DNA from: Paraspadella gotoi
Taxonomy: Eukaryota > Chaetognatha
Assembly (NCBI GenBank): GCA_051294375.1
Contig: CM119265.1
Span: forward strand, 25,033,256 to 25,097,255
Reading direction: 5' to 3'
Length of the DNA stretch: 64,000 bases
Made by a program: the position numbers and the translations under genes. Under the pieces are notes generated by a model. The model ran no database searches and was not told the origin of the DNA. It saw nothing but the letters and a program-made list of their open reading frames with translations. This document shows positions 12,480-25,269 of this stretch, piece by piece; the first letter of the stretch is position 1; each line of letters begins with the position of its first letter.

Positions 12480-14880
12480 TAAGTTTTAAATACTTTACGC
12501 TATGCACGCTGTGGAATTTCAAGGAAGTATTTTTTTTTTTCTTTCTCCGTCCGCTGGTCGTCCGTCGTCAGTCCGTCGTCGTCGTCACCATCATTTCTTT
12601 TGCCTTCCGTCGTCGTCTTCCGTCACCGACGGTCCGCGGCAGCCTCGCTTAACCATGCAGAGATAACTCCCCCTTTGCCCCCTCCGCCCGTCCCCTCCCC
12701 CCGGTTGCTCCACAAATCCCCCTCGCGCATTCTTCGATTCTTCTTCACCCACCTTACCATCCTTCATCTCCGTACCCTCCAATGTTCCCGGGGGATTTGA
12801 ATTAATAGCAGAGAAAATTGGAATCCCGACGTTCATCGCTCTGCATTCGCTTTTCAGAAACCGAGAAAGGCTCACTACAGCATATATAAGCTACTAATAA
12901 GCTAGCACATTTATGGCCTGCCGAGAATCTTCCATGGTTAGCCCAAGAATTTGAAAAGCTTTTACGAAGTTATATCGGCTACGGTGATACTATAACTCTA
13001 AACGAACTGAAAACTCTTAACATGGTCTTTCACAGCTTTCCTTGTTTTTTTGCCATTCAGCCGCGTACACAGGAGGTCCTCTTAATGATCGGAATTTTTT
13101 TTTTTCTGAAATGAAAAATTTGGACTAAGTAAGAACGATAACAGATAACGATTCGAATGATAGGAAAAACGTACAAAACATATATCTAAAGATTTCAATA
13201 TGGCTCAACTATTAGTATGATAATATTAATAATGACTTCACTTTGCAACTTAAAGTTTATTAGATTTTTTGGGGATTTATATATATAATAAAGATTTCAA
13301 ATTTCTACAAGCTTTTAGCCGTTAGGAGATTTTTATTTGTTTCCAACATGTACGCCGCCTTCTATGCGCGAGCTTCAAGCTTGAGCTACTAGAAAGGGCC
13401 TCAAACCGTTTGGGCCTTTCAGCTCCGAAAAAATCGCGGTAATCTCAATAAAACATGATTCTCAGCAAGATTTTCTCCCATATTTTTTTTTTTTTATCTT
13501 CGGTGGGGAAATAAGGGATTATCTATTTTTTAGGTCATCGACAGTTGTACGGACCCAAACTCAAACGATCTTGAACTCCTCACTGACAACAGTGCAACTG
13601 TTTGCTTTCCTCTTTTTTCAAGGGCGCAAGCCCGATTATTTCGTTTTTGGTGATTTTGGAGAATTCGAAGAACCCAGCAAAAGATTTCCGAAGTTTTCTA
13701 TTTTCTTTTACAGCTCAAACTGTCCTCAAGTCCTCAGATCTTACGTTACAAAATACAGTCAAATTTTAACGCAAAAAGAAACTCATCTGCCGCAAGACGG
13801 ATTCACAGCGATCCAATCCGCGTCGTAAGCGTTACCGCCTTGAAAACACAATACACTTACCTGGTTTTTAAAACAACAATATTCATCCGTTTCCCCTACC
13901 CTCAGGAACTCTCTAGCTATACGGGAATAAGCCACGCCCATCGAGAGCTTCAATGCGCAAAAGGCCTTTGGGAGAGAAAGAGTGTCGGGATTGAAGAGGG
14001 GTTGGACGAGAGCTGGTTGGGAGCGAGAGCGTGGATCTGTGATGAAAGGGGGGAGCGCTTAGAAACGACAGGGCCTCGAATGAACAAGAAATAAAATTCA
14101 TGACATTCCTTTTCGCTCATTGTGCTAGAATTCGACCCCTTGCTCGTACTTTTATTGGAATGGCAGCACAAGAGTTAAATAAGGACACGTTTTTTATTCC
14201 TTCAAGTCCGTTGAATAAAAAAAAACGTTTACGAGGCCCTCTCAAGGAGAAATTGTAATTTCACACAATTGAAAACAACAGCATGATTATTGCTCACTAC
14301 TAACGCTGGAATCACCTTTTCTTCTTCCTGTATATCGCTATCACTGACTCTTTCTATCACATCCTCTATACACATACCTCCCCTATCTAGACCCCCTCTC
14401 TTCCACAACTTTCATCATTCGCGATTCAGCATCGAGACTTTCCGGTCAAAAATTAACCGCGAGCGCCGGTCACGTCCCGGTGCGGGGCCCGGGCGCTCGA
14501 GCGATTGGGGGATTGGAGGAGAGGGGGCGGTTGATAGAGAGGGGGGCTGCGGACGCGGGTGGTGCGGCGCGGCTTGCGGGTGCATGGAGCGGAAGAGGAC
14601 GGCGCCGCTCGGGCGAGATCGAAACGGCGTGAAGGCGGAGGAGCGCCGACCGTGACCCGTGACATCCAGAGGCGCAGGTGGGCGATCGAAAAAAAAAAAG
14701 AAAATGGGAGAGAAGGATTTTCAGTCTTTGTTTGGACTTTGTTTTTGTTGACGCTGTTGTCGTTTTGATTCGAAGCTGTTGTCGCTGTTGACAATTGTTG
14801 TTGCTGGTTTACGATTTCGTTGATTTTGACGCCTGGTGGGCTGGTGGCTGTTTTAAACAACATCCAATTCTGAAAGTTGC
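12480..14880. other. Intergenic, nothing recognised
   Basis: This contains a GTC/CGT-rich patch (12,545-12,640), ordinary AT-rich DNA and a short CpG-rich island at about 14,450-14,680. Frames such as 13,571-13,828 and 14,290-14,655 lack recognisable domains. No RNA gene is visible. Confidence 0.4.
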
Positions 14881-14884
14881 AACG

Positions 14885-15165
14885 ATTGCACCCGAACTAT
14901 GACGATGACGACGATGACAAAACAATGGAGATGACGACGACGATAAAATCGACGTAAAGACAACGACCAAATTGATAACGACGAAAACGATGCCTGATGA
15001 AAACAGACGACGAACAAAAATGCAACACGAAAACTGAACAGACGAGACGAAAACTGATAAGGACAAGAATGACAACGATGAAAACGACCAGCGCGTAAAG
15101 TGATGACGACGAAACGGATAAACGACGAAAACGAAGACTAACGAAAAAAGACGACGACGCCGCGA
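14885..15165. repeat. Degenerate GAC/GAAAAC trinucleotide-type repeat
   Basis: Imperfect GACGA and GACGAAAAC units run through this stretch. It is one of several GAC-type tracts in the window, alongside those at about 25.7, 42.1 and 49.9 kb. Confidence 0.7.
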
Positions 15166-15369
15166 AAGTTAGGTGCCGCCAGATCGAGACTCTAGGGGTG
15201 AGAGAGAAAAATTCATACTCGGTCCCCGATGTATATGGCAGAATGAAGATGGGAGTAGAGAAGAATCTGCTGATTTATTCAAAAGACCGACTTCGCCCCA
15301 AAAGATAAGGTTACGGATTTCTTATCGCGCCAAATATGATCGAGATAATAACTCATGTCGATTGGCAAG

Positions 15370-15438
15370 GATGAAAGGGAGAGAAGAGAGAGAGAGAGAG
15401 AGAGAAGAAGAGAGAAGAGAGAAGAGAGAGAGAGACGT

Positions 15439-15472
<34 letters not shown>

Positions 15473-15512
15473 TGAGAGAGGAAGAGAGAGTAGAGAGAGA
15501 AGAGAGAGAAGC
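15370..15512. repeat. (GA)n microsatellite
   Basis: An interrupted GA dinucleotide tract. The Glu/Arg frames over it are artefacts. Confidence 0.95.
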
Positions 15513-15539
15513 ATCCATTATCTCGTCCAGAAGTTCTTT

Positions 15540-17590
15540 AAATTTTTAACTCGTTCTTGAGTTCACTTCAAAACTATTGGGCTCTTCTTTATAGCTTCCA
15601 TTTCAAATTTTCGCGCATGTTTTTCAACTTACTTTGCTTCAATTGCAGGATATCCATTTTGATCTGCAATAATCTTTCGCTACGTCTGCAGATATGGACT
15701 TTTTTCCAGATTTGTTTTCAGTTCGTTTTATGATTTTTAGTTTTTTTTTTATTGGTGACAATTTGTAACATTTATTTGTTTACTCTCTTCTCTTAAGCAT
15801 ATTTGATGATTTAAATTAAATTACTTTTAAAAATTCATTTAATAAGCTTTTGCTAATTCTCATGCCGGTTTTTCTCTTTTTGGTTTTTTCCTGCGATTCG
15901 GTTCTTTCCCGCGTTTCGGTCGAAAAGGCGCTCAATCCAAAAAGACGTCCGATGCTTCCTCAGGTAAGCAGTCCGCTCGCACTCGAATTTCAAATTAAAA
16001 ATTTAAAAATGCAAATGAGCTTAAAGACACTGGAAACTGGGAAAGTTGGAGAAGAAAGGCGGGAGAGAAAGAGAGAGAGAAAAAACATGATAAGAAAAAG
16101 AAAAGTAAAAGAAGAAGAGAAAAAAAACAGCAGGGAGAGAGAATAAGAGAGAGTGATAAATTCGATTTTTCGTCCACCTTTAAAAAAAAACTATTTTTAA
16201 ATCCTTCTTTGAAATCCACGGAAGGCTCTCTCTCTCTCTCTCTCTCTCTCTCTGCTCTCTCTCTCATTCTCTCTCTCTCTCCAGCGATCGTTCTCTCTGC
16301 TCTCTCATCTCTCTCTCTCTCTCTTTTTCTCTCAAACTAAACCCATATTCTAAGCCTTGAGGCGGGGGGAATGCCGAAACTTGGAAGCGAGAAAATAAGT
16401 CGAAGTGAAAAGAGGAAAGAAAAAGAACAAAGAAATACAAAGGAGGAGCAATAAAAAGAAAGAGAGGAAAGAGGGGCGAGGAAGAAGAAGATGTAAATAA
16501 AAAGAGAATAAAAAGAGCAAAGAAAGAGAAAAAAGTAAAGAAGACGAGAGGTAAAAATGAAATATGGATAAATAGGATGATTCAAAAGAGGTTGAATCAA
16601 ATGATGAAAGGAAATGTGAAAAGAGACGATAAGGAAAGGCCGAGCGAAGACGAAGAGACGAATAAATGAATGAGTGATAAATGAAAAAGATAAAATGAAA
16701 GAATAATGATGAAAATGATGAAAGAATAAATCGAATGAATGCATGACTGAATGAATGAATGAATGAATGAAGAATAATGAATGAGATAATAATGAACCGA
16801 GAACGATGAGAGAGCGGCCACACCGCGTAAACAATATCAGAAATAGGAGAACTAAAGGGAATGACATTTCAAGGAGACGTTAATTTTTGAAAGGATTGGG
16901 AAATAGGGAAAAAGTATAGAGATTAGATAAGAGTGAGGCGAGGTGCAAAAAAGAACAGAGAGAGAGAGAGGAGAGGGAGAGGAGAGCAGAAGGGAAGAGA
17001 GAGAAAAGGAGAGAGAGGAGAGAGAAGAGGGAGAGAGAGAGAAGAGAGAAGAGAGGAGAAGAGAGGACTTAAGCGGAGAGAATGAAACGGGAACACGAAG
17101 AGAGAGAGAGACTACGCCTAAGCCATGGAAGATGGAAAAATTTGCCACGGAGGAAAGGGGCGAAGAGGGAGGGAGAGAGAAAGAGAGAAGAGAGCCAGAG
17201 AGAGGAAGGCGAGGAGGAAGAGAGAGAAAGAGAGAAGAGAGAGAGAGAAGGTGGGGGAGACCAGAAGGCGGGAGGACTGAAGCGGATTAGAGATTGGAAA
17301 TGAAACCACGAAAGTAGTTAGACATACTAATCTTTCATTCAAAGTTAATTGAAAAGCTATGCGCGGAACTTGGGAAAGTTGGGGGGAGTAGGGGGGGGGG
17401 GAAGGGTGATGGAATTTGGTAGTCGAGGTTGATAGGATAACGAGAAATTTATGCACTTGATAAACCAAATAGAAACTAGAGCTGCTTTTTTTCTTTGGTC
17501 CGTGATTTATGTGTTTTGAAATTTAAAACTAAAGTCATATTTTCGGAAGGAGAACTAGCATGTTTTATAGTTTCCGGTTTCAACAAAGAA
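15540..17590. other. Intergenic with CT, TGAA and purine tracts
   Basis: This holds a CT tract at about 16,225-16,325, a TGAA microsatellite at about 16,747-16,771 and a purine-rich GA/GGAGA stretch at about 16,940-17,260. The long minus-strand frames at 16,337-16,867 are driven by the purine bias of the + strand. Confidence 0.6.
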
Positions 17591-17928
17591 CAAGACGACT
17601 GCCGCACATCCGCGCTGAAACTGCGGTTGCAACGACGATGGCAAGCGCGGAGAAGCAAAAGAAGACGACGAGAGGCGGAGACGAGCGGGCGGACGCACAG
17701 AGCGGCCGCCTGACGCCGGGCCCTGACGCCGCGCCTGACGAAGGCTTAGGGCCGACGTCAGAAACGCGCAAAGTGACGCCACTCCAGTTTGACGGACGGG
17801 GCCATCAAGGGCAGGAAGAAAGAGCGAACGGCGAAAAACAGAGGATGGAAACTGGCTTAGGGTGCTCGGGATGTACAGTCGGTCCTCGATGGTTAGTTGA
17901 CATCGTACAAGTCGAAAGAAAGTGTTAA
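17590..17928 (+). other. CpG-rich block with an open frame, unidentified
   Basis: GC and CpG content are markedly higher than in the flanks, with repeated TGACGCC motifs. One frame (17,560-17,928) stays open and includes an ATG at 17,638. The predicted product is hydrophilic, rich in Gly, Arg and Glu, and matches no family I know. It could be a first exon with a promoter, or a GC-rich repeat remnant. I would not annotate a gene on this evidence. Confidence 0.2.
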
Positions 17929-17929
17929 G

Positions 17930-19640
17930 TAACAAGAGATCAAGGTTACGCAGAAAAAGAAATTGTAAGATATTTTCCAAGTTAAAATATACTATGTAAG
18001 AAGGATGTTATCTTCTTGAACTTTTGGAACATAAATCCTTTCACATATGCTCGACCTGTTCCATGGGGCACTGAGGAAGCAGCTTCGTGCCGCATCGGGA
18101 GAACAGCCTTTTTGCACGGCTTGTTTAAAAGCCATTCCATTAAGGTTAAGAGATCTGAAGTAAGGTAGGTTAGAAGAAGCTAGTTTCTTCTTCTAAAGTC
18201 AGCTTTCCAATTCCAGGGCTTTGGAGATCCACCGCCTTACTAATAGTCTTCGGACGAAGTTCAATCCAGTCCTCCTGTCTCTCGTCAGAGTCACACTCTC
18301 TCTCTCACTCCAAAAGAGNNNNNNNNNNNNNNNNNNNNNNNNNCTCTCTCTCAAACAGAATCTTTTTAAAGCTCATATGCGTGTGACGAACTTTCACAAT
18401 TCTCTCGCCGAACTTGAAGCGGATTTGATTATTTTTGTTGTTGTTGTTGTTGTCGTCGTTGTCGCGCTTGTTCTTGGTTGTTCGGCAAATGAAAATTGAT
18501 AGGGGACCGCAGGGAAACTATTGCGTAGATGTTGAAATAACAAACAAAAAATAAGCGTAAAGATTAACAAATCAGTACAAATTTAGACAAAAAAAAAGAA
18601 GAAATAATATGCACGAAAAAGAAACTTTAAAAAATTTAAATAATTTAAAAAGAAAATGGGTGGAAGTATTTATTATGTAAGTATGAAAGAAAGTATGGAA
18701 GAGCAAAGTCAAAAACCGGGATGAAAGATATTAGGAGAGAAAATTGGCTGGGGGATTTTAGAAGGGAAGAATCCTAAACGGATGGCAGAGGGCAAAGGAA
18801 AAAAATGAGAGGGAATAACTGGGAAAAGCGGGGTGGGTTTGGGTAAGTGCTGAAGACTAGTATCCGTAACTTCTGTGCTCCCTAAAGCAATGGAACTGGT
18901 CCTGGGCATGGAGCCGGGCTTGCGGGTTTTCCAGGCCCCCAAGGCGGTTTACGGCCGTCTTCACGCTTCCCGCAGGGTTGGTACCGAGTTGGGATTGACC
19001 AATGACCATGGTACTTCGTGGTCATGAGCTGATGGCTTTACCGAATGAGTCAGCGGGTTCACGACTCGGAATGAGGAGTCATGCGTATAGGCGGGGTGAA
19101 CATATGGAATGCGAGACTACAGGGAAAGCGGGTAATGAGGAGGAGGGGAAGGGGGAATATAGGAGGAGGGGGGAAGGAGGGATGAGGAGGAGGGGGAAGA
19201 AGAGAATGAGGATGAGGGGTCGGTGGATATAAGGAGGTGGGGAAAAAGGGAAGTGAACACTGTTCCGGATATACTACTGGGGAAGGGACAGGGGAAATAA
19301 GGAGGAAGGGTAGGGGAATAAGTAGTTGAAAAAATGGGATAAAATGAGGGGAAAAAGAAGGGGGAAAAGGTAAATGGAAAACAGAGTAAAGAAGAAAATG
19401 GAAGAAAATGAAAAAAAAAGGAAAAAGGAAAGAAAAAAAAGTTTTAAAAAAATGGAAATTTATGAAAACATAATTGGAAAAAGGGCGATGGTAAAAAAGC
19501 TCGAGTGGAAATTTCTAGAAAGTTGATTGTTAAAGAGAAGATGAGACAGAAAAAAGTTATTGGGAGAAAAAAAAAAGAGTTGAGGTAAAATGACGACTAA
19601 AGAGACAAGCAATCTTTGAACTATGAAAAGATTGATTAAC
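17930..19640. other. Intergenic, includes a 25-base gap
   Basis: A run of N at 18,319-18,343 sits inside a CT tract. A GC-rich patch at 18,890-19,090 is open in part on both strands but is unrecognised. Bases 19,120-19,450 are G- and A-rich low complexity. Confidence 0.4.
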
Positions 19641-19650
19641 TGTGAAGAGA

Positions 19651-19961
19651 CAAAAACAAGAGACGAACAAGAGGATTGAGAGAAGAACAAGGGAAGAACG
19701 AGAGAAGAACAAGAGGATTAAGAAAAGAACAAGAGACGAACAAGAGGATTATGAAAATAACAAGAGAAAAACAAGAGGATTAAGAGAAGAACAAGAGAAG
19801 AATAAGAGGATTAAGAGAAGAACAAGAGAAGAACATTAGGATTAAGAGAAAAACAAGAGAAGAACAAGAGAATTAAGAAAAGAACAAGAGAAGAACAAGA
19901 GGATTAAGAGAAAAACAAAAGAAGAACAAGAGGAGACAGAGAGAGAGCGTGTCATTAAATT
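19651..19961 (+). repeat. Minisatellite of AAGAACAAGAGGATT units, about 31 bp
   Basis: About nine imperfect units of AAGAACAAGAGGATTAAGAG type run tandemly and end in the same tail as the copy at 5,041-5,134 (GAGAGAGCGTGTCATTAAAT). The shared tail says the two loci descend from one dispersed element. Confidence 0.85.
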
Positions 19962-20154
19962 TTGATAGAAAAAAATTTCATTGTGAAAACAAAGAAAACT
20001 TTTTCATCAAAAACGTTAAACCAACGAAAAAGGAAAAATACACAAAAGAATGTATTATACTAATTCTTTAAAAAATAAAATAAATAAGCCGAATGTTATC
20101 GAAATTGGAAAGAAGAAAGCGACAGAAAATAGAAATTATCGAAAAGAAGAATGA

Positions 20155-20578
20155 AAATGAGGAGGAAAAAAAATGAGGAGGAAGGCAAAAAAGAAAATGA
20201 GGAGGAAAGGAAAAAAGAAAATAAGGGGAAAAGTAAAAAAGAAAATAAGTAAGAAAGGAAAAAAGAAAAGGAGGAGAAAAGGAAAAAAGAAAATGAGGAG
20301 GAGAGGAAAAAAGAAAATTAGGAGGAAAGGAAAAAAGAAAATAAGGAAGAAAGGAAAAAAGAAAATAAGGAAGAAAGGAAAAAAGAAAATGAGAAGGAAA
20401 GGAAAAAAGAAAATGAGGAGGAAAGGAAAAAAGAAAATAAGGAGGAAAGAAAAGATGAAAATGAGAAGGAAAGGGAAAAAAAATGAGGAGGAAAGGAAAA
20501 AAGAAAATAAGGAGGAAAGAAAAAAGAAAATGAGGAGGAAAGGAAAAAGAAAATGAGGAGGAAAGGAAAAAATAAAGA
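20155..20578 (+). repeat. 24-bp minisatellite (GGAGGAAAGGAAAAAAGAAA)
   Basis: Roughly 17 units with a 24-bp period are visible. The period is a multiple of three, so the + strand reads as an Arg/Lys octapeptide repeat (RRKGKKKM) and the minus strand as Phe/Leu-rich. These are artefacts rather than protein genes. A GC-rich GGC-type patch follows at about 20,635-20,700. Confidence 0.9.
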
Positions 20579-20872
20579 AGAAAAGAGCAACCGGAACTCG
20601 GGAGCCGCGAAAGTAAACAAAGTCTGTGAGGGGAAGGGCCGCGGCAGCCGCGGCGACGGCGGCGGCGGAGACGGAGGCTGCGGCACCGGCTGCAGGGAAA
20701 TTGATGAGGGCCGCATCAGCGGAATTGATTAAGACAAGGGACGCCTCAATTTTGAGAGAGAGTGAGATAGAGAGAAAGGGAGGGAGACGGACTGGTAGGG
20801 AGCGAGAGAGAGAGAGAGACAACAACCGACAAAGATAGAGAATAAAATGACAGAGAGAGAGAGACAGAGACA

Positions 20873-20923
20873 GAGACAAGAGCCCGTCTCGCAAATGAAG
20901 CGAACCGAGGCGCGGAAATGAAG
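20873..20923 (+). repeat. Solitary unit of the GA satellite core, cut by a gap
   Basis: The sequence AGCCCGTCTCGCAAATGAAG and its continuation match the core of the array at 7.5-10.2 kb almost exactly, preceded by GA repeats. It ends at a run of N. A second array may be collapsed in the gap, or reads from the first array may have been misplaced. Confidence 0.85.
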
Positions 20924-21568
20924 NNNNNNNNNNNNNNNNNNNNNNNNNNNNNNNNNNNNNNNNNNNNNNNNNNNNNNNNNNNNNNNNNNNNNNNNNNNNN
21001 NNNNNNNNNNNNNNNNNNNNNNNNNNNNNNNNNNNNNNNNNNNNNNNNNNNNNNNNNNNNNNNNNNNNNNNNNNNNNNNNNNNNNNNNNNNNNNNNNNNN
21101 NNNNNNNNNNNNNNNNNNNNNNNNNNNNNNNNNNNNNNAGAGAGTTTGATATCGGAAGAAAAAATAGGGAATTCGTCGAGTGACAAAAAAAGGCGCGCGA
21201 AAAAATCGACACTAAAATTGGTTGATTCGATCTCACAACNNNNNNNNNNNNNNNNNNNNNNNNNNNNNNNNNNNNNNNNNNNNNNNNNNNNNNNNNNNNN
21301 NNNNNNNNNNNNNNNNNNNNNNNNNNNNNNNNNNNNNNNNNNNNNNNNNNNNNNNNNNNNNNNNNNNNNNNNNNNNNNNNNNNNNNNNNNNNNNNNNNNN
21401 NNNNNNNNNNNNNNNNNNNNNNNNNNNNNNNNNNNNNNNNNNNNNNNNNNNNNGGAGCTCGATTGAGAACGAGGTAAAGAGGAAGAGGAGGAGGATAACG
21501 TGTAAAAGCAGTAGGAGAAGGAAGAGAAGCAGGAAAAAGAAAAACAAAGGGAAGAATANNNNNNNNNN
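20924..21568. other. Three assembly gaps with short islands
   Basis: N runs cover 20,924-21,138, 21,240-21,453 and 21,559-21,568. The islands between them hold AG-rich sequence without a recognisable gene. Confidence 0.95.
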
Positions 21569-22360
21569 AAAAAAAAAATTGGCGATTTAAAAAAGTGTGA
21601 AACCGAAACAGAAAGTTCATTTCGGGGGGAAAAAAAAACTTTTGTTGGCTTTTCCGAATATTTATGTTTTGGTTACTTTATTTTTAAAAAAGTTACTATG
21701 TTAAACTCTAACGATATAAAATCTCGCGTTTAATCAATCCATTAATTAAACATTTTAAACATTTTTAGTAAGAATTTTATAAATGAAATAAACTTCATTT
21801 CAACTAGGACGAAAATGCTTGCTGATTTCTTTCTTTATCTTCTCTTCAAATTGAATAAAGAATCTGACGGATCAGCGATTCGCTCGGGCGGTTTGATGGC
21901 GACGCCCGGACTTTGCTGACGCGTTGCTAAGGCGTTACTAGGGCGTTGATAGGGCGTTGCCAAGGGCGTTGTTAAGTTGTCGTATAGTGGAGTCCGCTTA
22001 GCGAGGGCCATCCAATTGCAAAGGTGGAAAAATTTATATTCACGTGGAATAAATGTGCAAAAAATGTTTCGTGACAGTTTTTTTCTTTGATTTGCAAAGG
22101 TTCACTTTCCGCGGGTACGAAAACAAATACAAAAACAAAAGTCATTGGTAAAAATTATTTTAAATGCGGTTAATTAAAAAAATGATCAAATTAGTAGGAT
22201 AAACATCGAAACAGCAATAATTCATTTAGGATACATATAGTATACGTCGTATATACTAAAAAGAAATCAGATTATTTTTTTCGACATTTTATGATACTAA
22301 AATAAATTTAAAAAAAGTACTTCTACACCTTAGCTTTGATGTCGGTTACCCTAAAAAACC
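21569..22360. other. AT-rich intergenic sequence with an 11-bp tandem repeat
   Basis: The only structured piece is at 21,916-21,976: about five tandem copies of an 11-bp unit of the form GGCGTTGNNAA. The rest shows no gene on either strand. Confidence 0.6.
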
Positions 22361-22362
22361 TA

Positions 22363-22570
22363 TGGTGGACTAAAATCGACCAACCGTTTATCAGCGACCA
22401 TTGGTGCCGGAGGCAAGTCATTCGCCTCCCAACCAAAAGGTCCTGGGTTCTAGCCTGGTGGCCGCCTTGCAGTTAAAAGGGACGGGGCGCTTAACCCGCC
22501 TGTAACACGGTTTTACAGCCTGATCCGTCACTAACTCATAACAATAATTACTGTCTCTTCAAACCCATCG
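22363..22570 (+). mobile_element. tRNA-derived SINE, copy 2
   Basis: This is the same family as 2,110-2,355. It has a GGTGGACTAA start, a B-box-like GGTTCTAGCC, the GACGGGGCGCTTAACCCGCC body and an ACTGTCTCTTC end. The A-box region is more decayed than in copy 1. The two copies are too diverged to be very recent insertions. Confidence 0.75.
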
Positions 22571-24425
22571 TATCAAAATGATAATCATTATTCGATGTTG
22601 AAGACTCGTATTTGAGTCGAAACATGTCCTTTTCCTATTAAAATAAAAACAAATTCTTTTTGCTAAAATGATAATGAAAATTGTTAACAAAAACAATATT
22701 GAGTGCCTTGATGAAAAAATTAAATAATTAAATAAAGAGGAATTAATTAATTAATTTATATTCATACTGAATTGTGCAAAAATAAAAGAAAAGTAAAAGT
22801 TATACATGTGTAAATTAAAAAAAAACATGCTGAGAAGAGGTTTTTTTTTACTAATTAATGTAGCTAAACGTTTGCATCAGGCATGACCATACCATTTATA
22901 ACTTGATTTTCAATATTGTGGGTTTCTCTCGAACGATGACGTTGCTATGGTTTTACGTACCATCCCTCCGACTGGCACTAAAAGAAACTTGTCCTTAAGC
23001 ATTTCTTAAATTAACTATTAAACTAAGCAACGACTCAATTACCATTCGAGCCTGAAATACGGTGCCCAGACGTCGGTGCATTCGCCGCTTATTTGCAGTG
23101 CCTCTTAAAGTCAGCGCGTTTGTCGAGCCGCTCATTTGCGGTCCCTCTTAGATCCGGTGCCATTAGAAAAACCCCTGCGCTGTGATTTTATTGTTGCGCT
23201 CTTACTCCGCTCGGCGGGAAGCAGCGAAATTACTGTTTATCCGTCAAGGAGATCGATNNNNNNNNNNNNNNNNNNNNNNNNNNNNNNNNNNNNNNNNNNN
23301 NNNNNNNNNNNNNNNNNNNNNNNNNNNNNNNNNNNNNNNNNNNNNNNNNNNNNNNNNNNNNNNNNNNNNNNNNNNNNNNNNNNNNNNNNNNNNNNNNNNN
23401 NNNNNNNNNNNNNNNNNNNNNNNNNNNNNNNNNNNNNNNNNNNNNNNNNNNNNNNNNNNNNNNNNNNNNNNNNNNNNNNNNNNNNNNNNNNNNNNNNNNN
23501 NNNNNNNNNNNNNNNNNNNNNNNNNNNNNNNNNNNNNNNNNNNNNNNNNNNNNNNNNNNNNNNNNNNNNNNNNNNNNNNNNNNNNNNNNNNNNNNNNNNN
23601 NNNNNNNNNNNNNNNNNNNNNNNNNNNNNNNNNNNNNNNNNNNNNNNNNNNNNNNNNNNNNNNNNNNNNNNNNNNNNNNNNNNNNNNNNNNNNNNNNNNN
23701 NNNNNNNNNNNNNNNNNNNNNNNNNNNNNNNNNNNNNNNNNNNNNNNNNNNNNNNNNNNNNNNNNNNNNNNNNNNNNNNNNNNNNNNNNNNNNNNNNNNN
23801 NNNNNNNNNNNNNNNNNNNNNNNNNNNNNNNNNNNNNNNNNNNNNNNNNNNNNNNNNNNNNNNNNNNNNNNNNNNNNNNNNNNNNNNNNNNNGAGAGAGA
23901 GAGAGAGAAAAGAGAGAGAGCTATACACTATTTATAAAGAACAAAAGAGAAAGAAAGAAATGTTTAACGGGAGAACCGGAGATACTTTAAAGCAAAAGAA
24001 AAAAAAAGCGAGAGAGCGACTACACTTAAATGTAGTACCATAAAGAGAAAGGGAGAGAAAAGCGAAACGGCCCGGCCTGTACGATTCATTAGCGGTTGGA
24101 CTCTCCAACTATTTTGCGCATAATTTTCACATTTTCATGCATTCAAATTATGATTTTTTTTCTCGACGTCGTCCGAGATTTTTTCTTCTCCTGGTCGCGC
24201 GGGAATTTGAGGTTTAAGCGAGAAAATGTTTAGTTTATATAAAATGTGGCAAATTAAATAATTTTTGTATGATTAATTGAATAGTATAATCCATGCAAAT
24301 GAAAGTTTTCATTTCGGGACTGAGGTACGAGTAACTTTAGGTGTCACAAACACGATTTCTCTATATGTCTCACTGTCTTTCTCTGTTCTCTATTCTTTCT
24401 CTCTCTCTCTTTCTCTCTCTCTCTC
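22571..24425. other. Intergenic with a 635-base gap
   Basis: AT-rich DNA to about 23,000, then moderately GC-rich DNA that breaks at an N run (23,258-23,892) whose right side is GA repeat. Bases 23,893-24,425 show no gene, and a CT tract begins near 24,400. Confidence 0.5.
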
Positions 24426-24613
24426 NNNNNNNNNNNNNNNNNNNNNNNNNNNNNNNNNNNNNNNNNNNNNNNNNNNNNNNNNNNNNNNNNNNNNNNNNNN
24501 NNNNNNNNNNNNNNNNNNNNNNNNNNNNNNNNNNNNNNNNNNNNNNNNNNNNNNNNNNNNNNNNNNNNNNNNNNNNNNNNNNNNNNNNNNNNNNNNNNNN
24601 NNNNNNNNNNNNN
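24426..24613. other. Assembly gap entered from a CT tract
   Basis: An N run directly follows a CT microsatellite, so the gap probably reflects simple repeat that could not be assembled. Confidence 0.95.
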
Positions 24614-24919
24614 TTTGTTGTTGTTGTTATTATTGTTTTTTCAAAGGCGTGTTTCTCCATATATAACTCTTCTTCATATATGTTTTTTTCTTCTTTTTTT
24701 TCCTTCATATGTTTTTGTTGTCGTTGGTTCTGTCAAGGTTGTTCTTTCGTTACGGTTGGTTACTTCCTCTTTTCCCGCCAGGATCGTTGGGTAGAGGGGC
24801 GAGGTTGTGCGAGTCTTTCGTTTGTTTGTGTTTTTATTGTCCCTTTTGAAAAAAAAACGTGTTTTCAGACGGTAAATTATCCTTGTTTTCATATTTTATC
24901 ACAATCAGTGTCTTATTTT

Positions 24920-25034
<115 letters not shown>

Positions 25035-25269
25035 TCCATCTCATCGTCGGAGTTGTTATTCATCACATCCCTGTCTTCATTTCACTCCTCTCGGTCCTTA
25101 CCTTTCACTAGAGATCGAATTTCACTTCACTTCCTCACAACATCAAATTCTCTCCATCACGAATCCATCAGTAATTAAAAACTGAAACGGGTCTCATAAT
25201 CCTTGTTCGGTATTCTTCCTTTTAATTGAGGCAATTTTCACGAAAGATTAGGCCTGCTCACACCACTGC

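Noticed and set aside
20136-21620. 494-codon minus-strand frame
   Set aside because: It spans N runs and a 24-bp minisatellite; no domain.
23136-23990. Open frames across a 635-base gap
   Set aside because: The frames are open only because N is not a stop codon.
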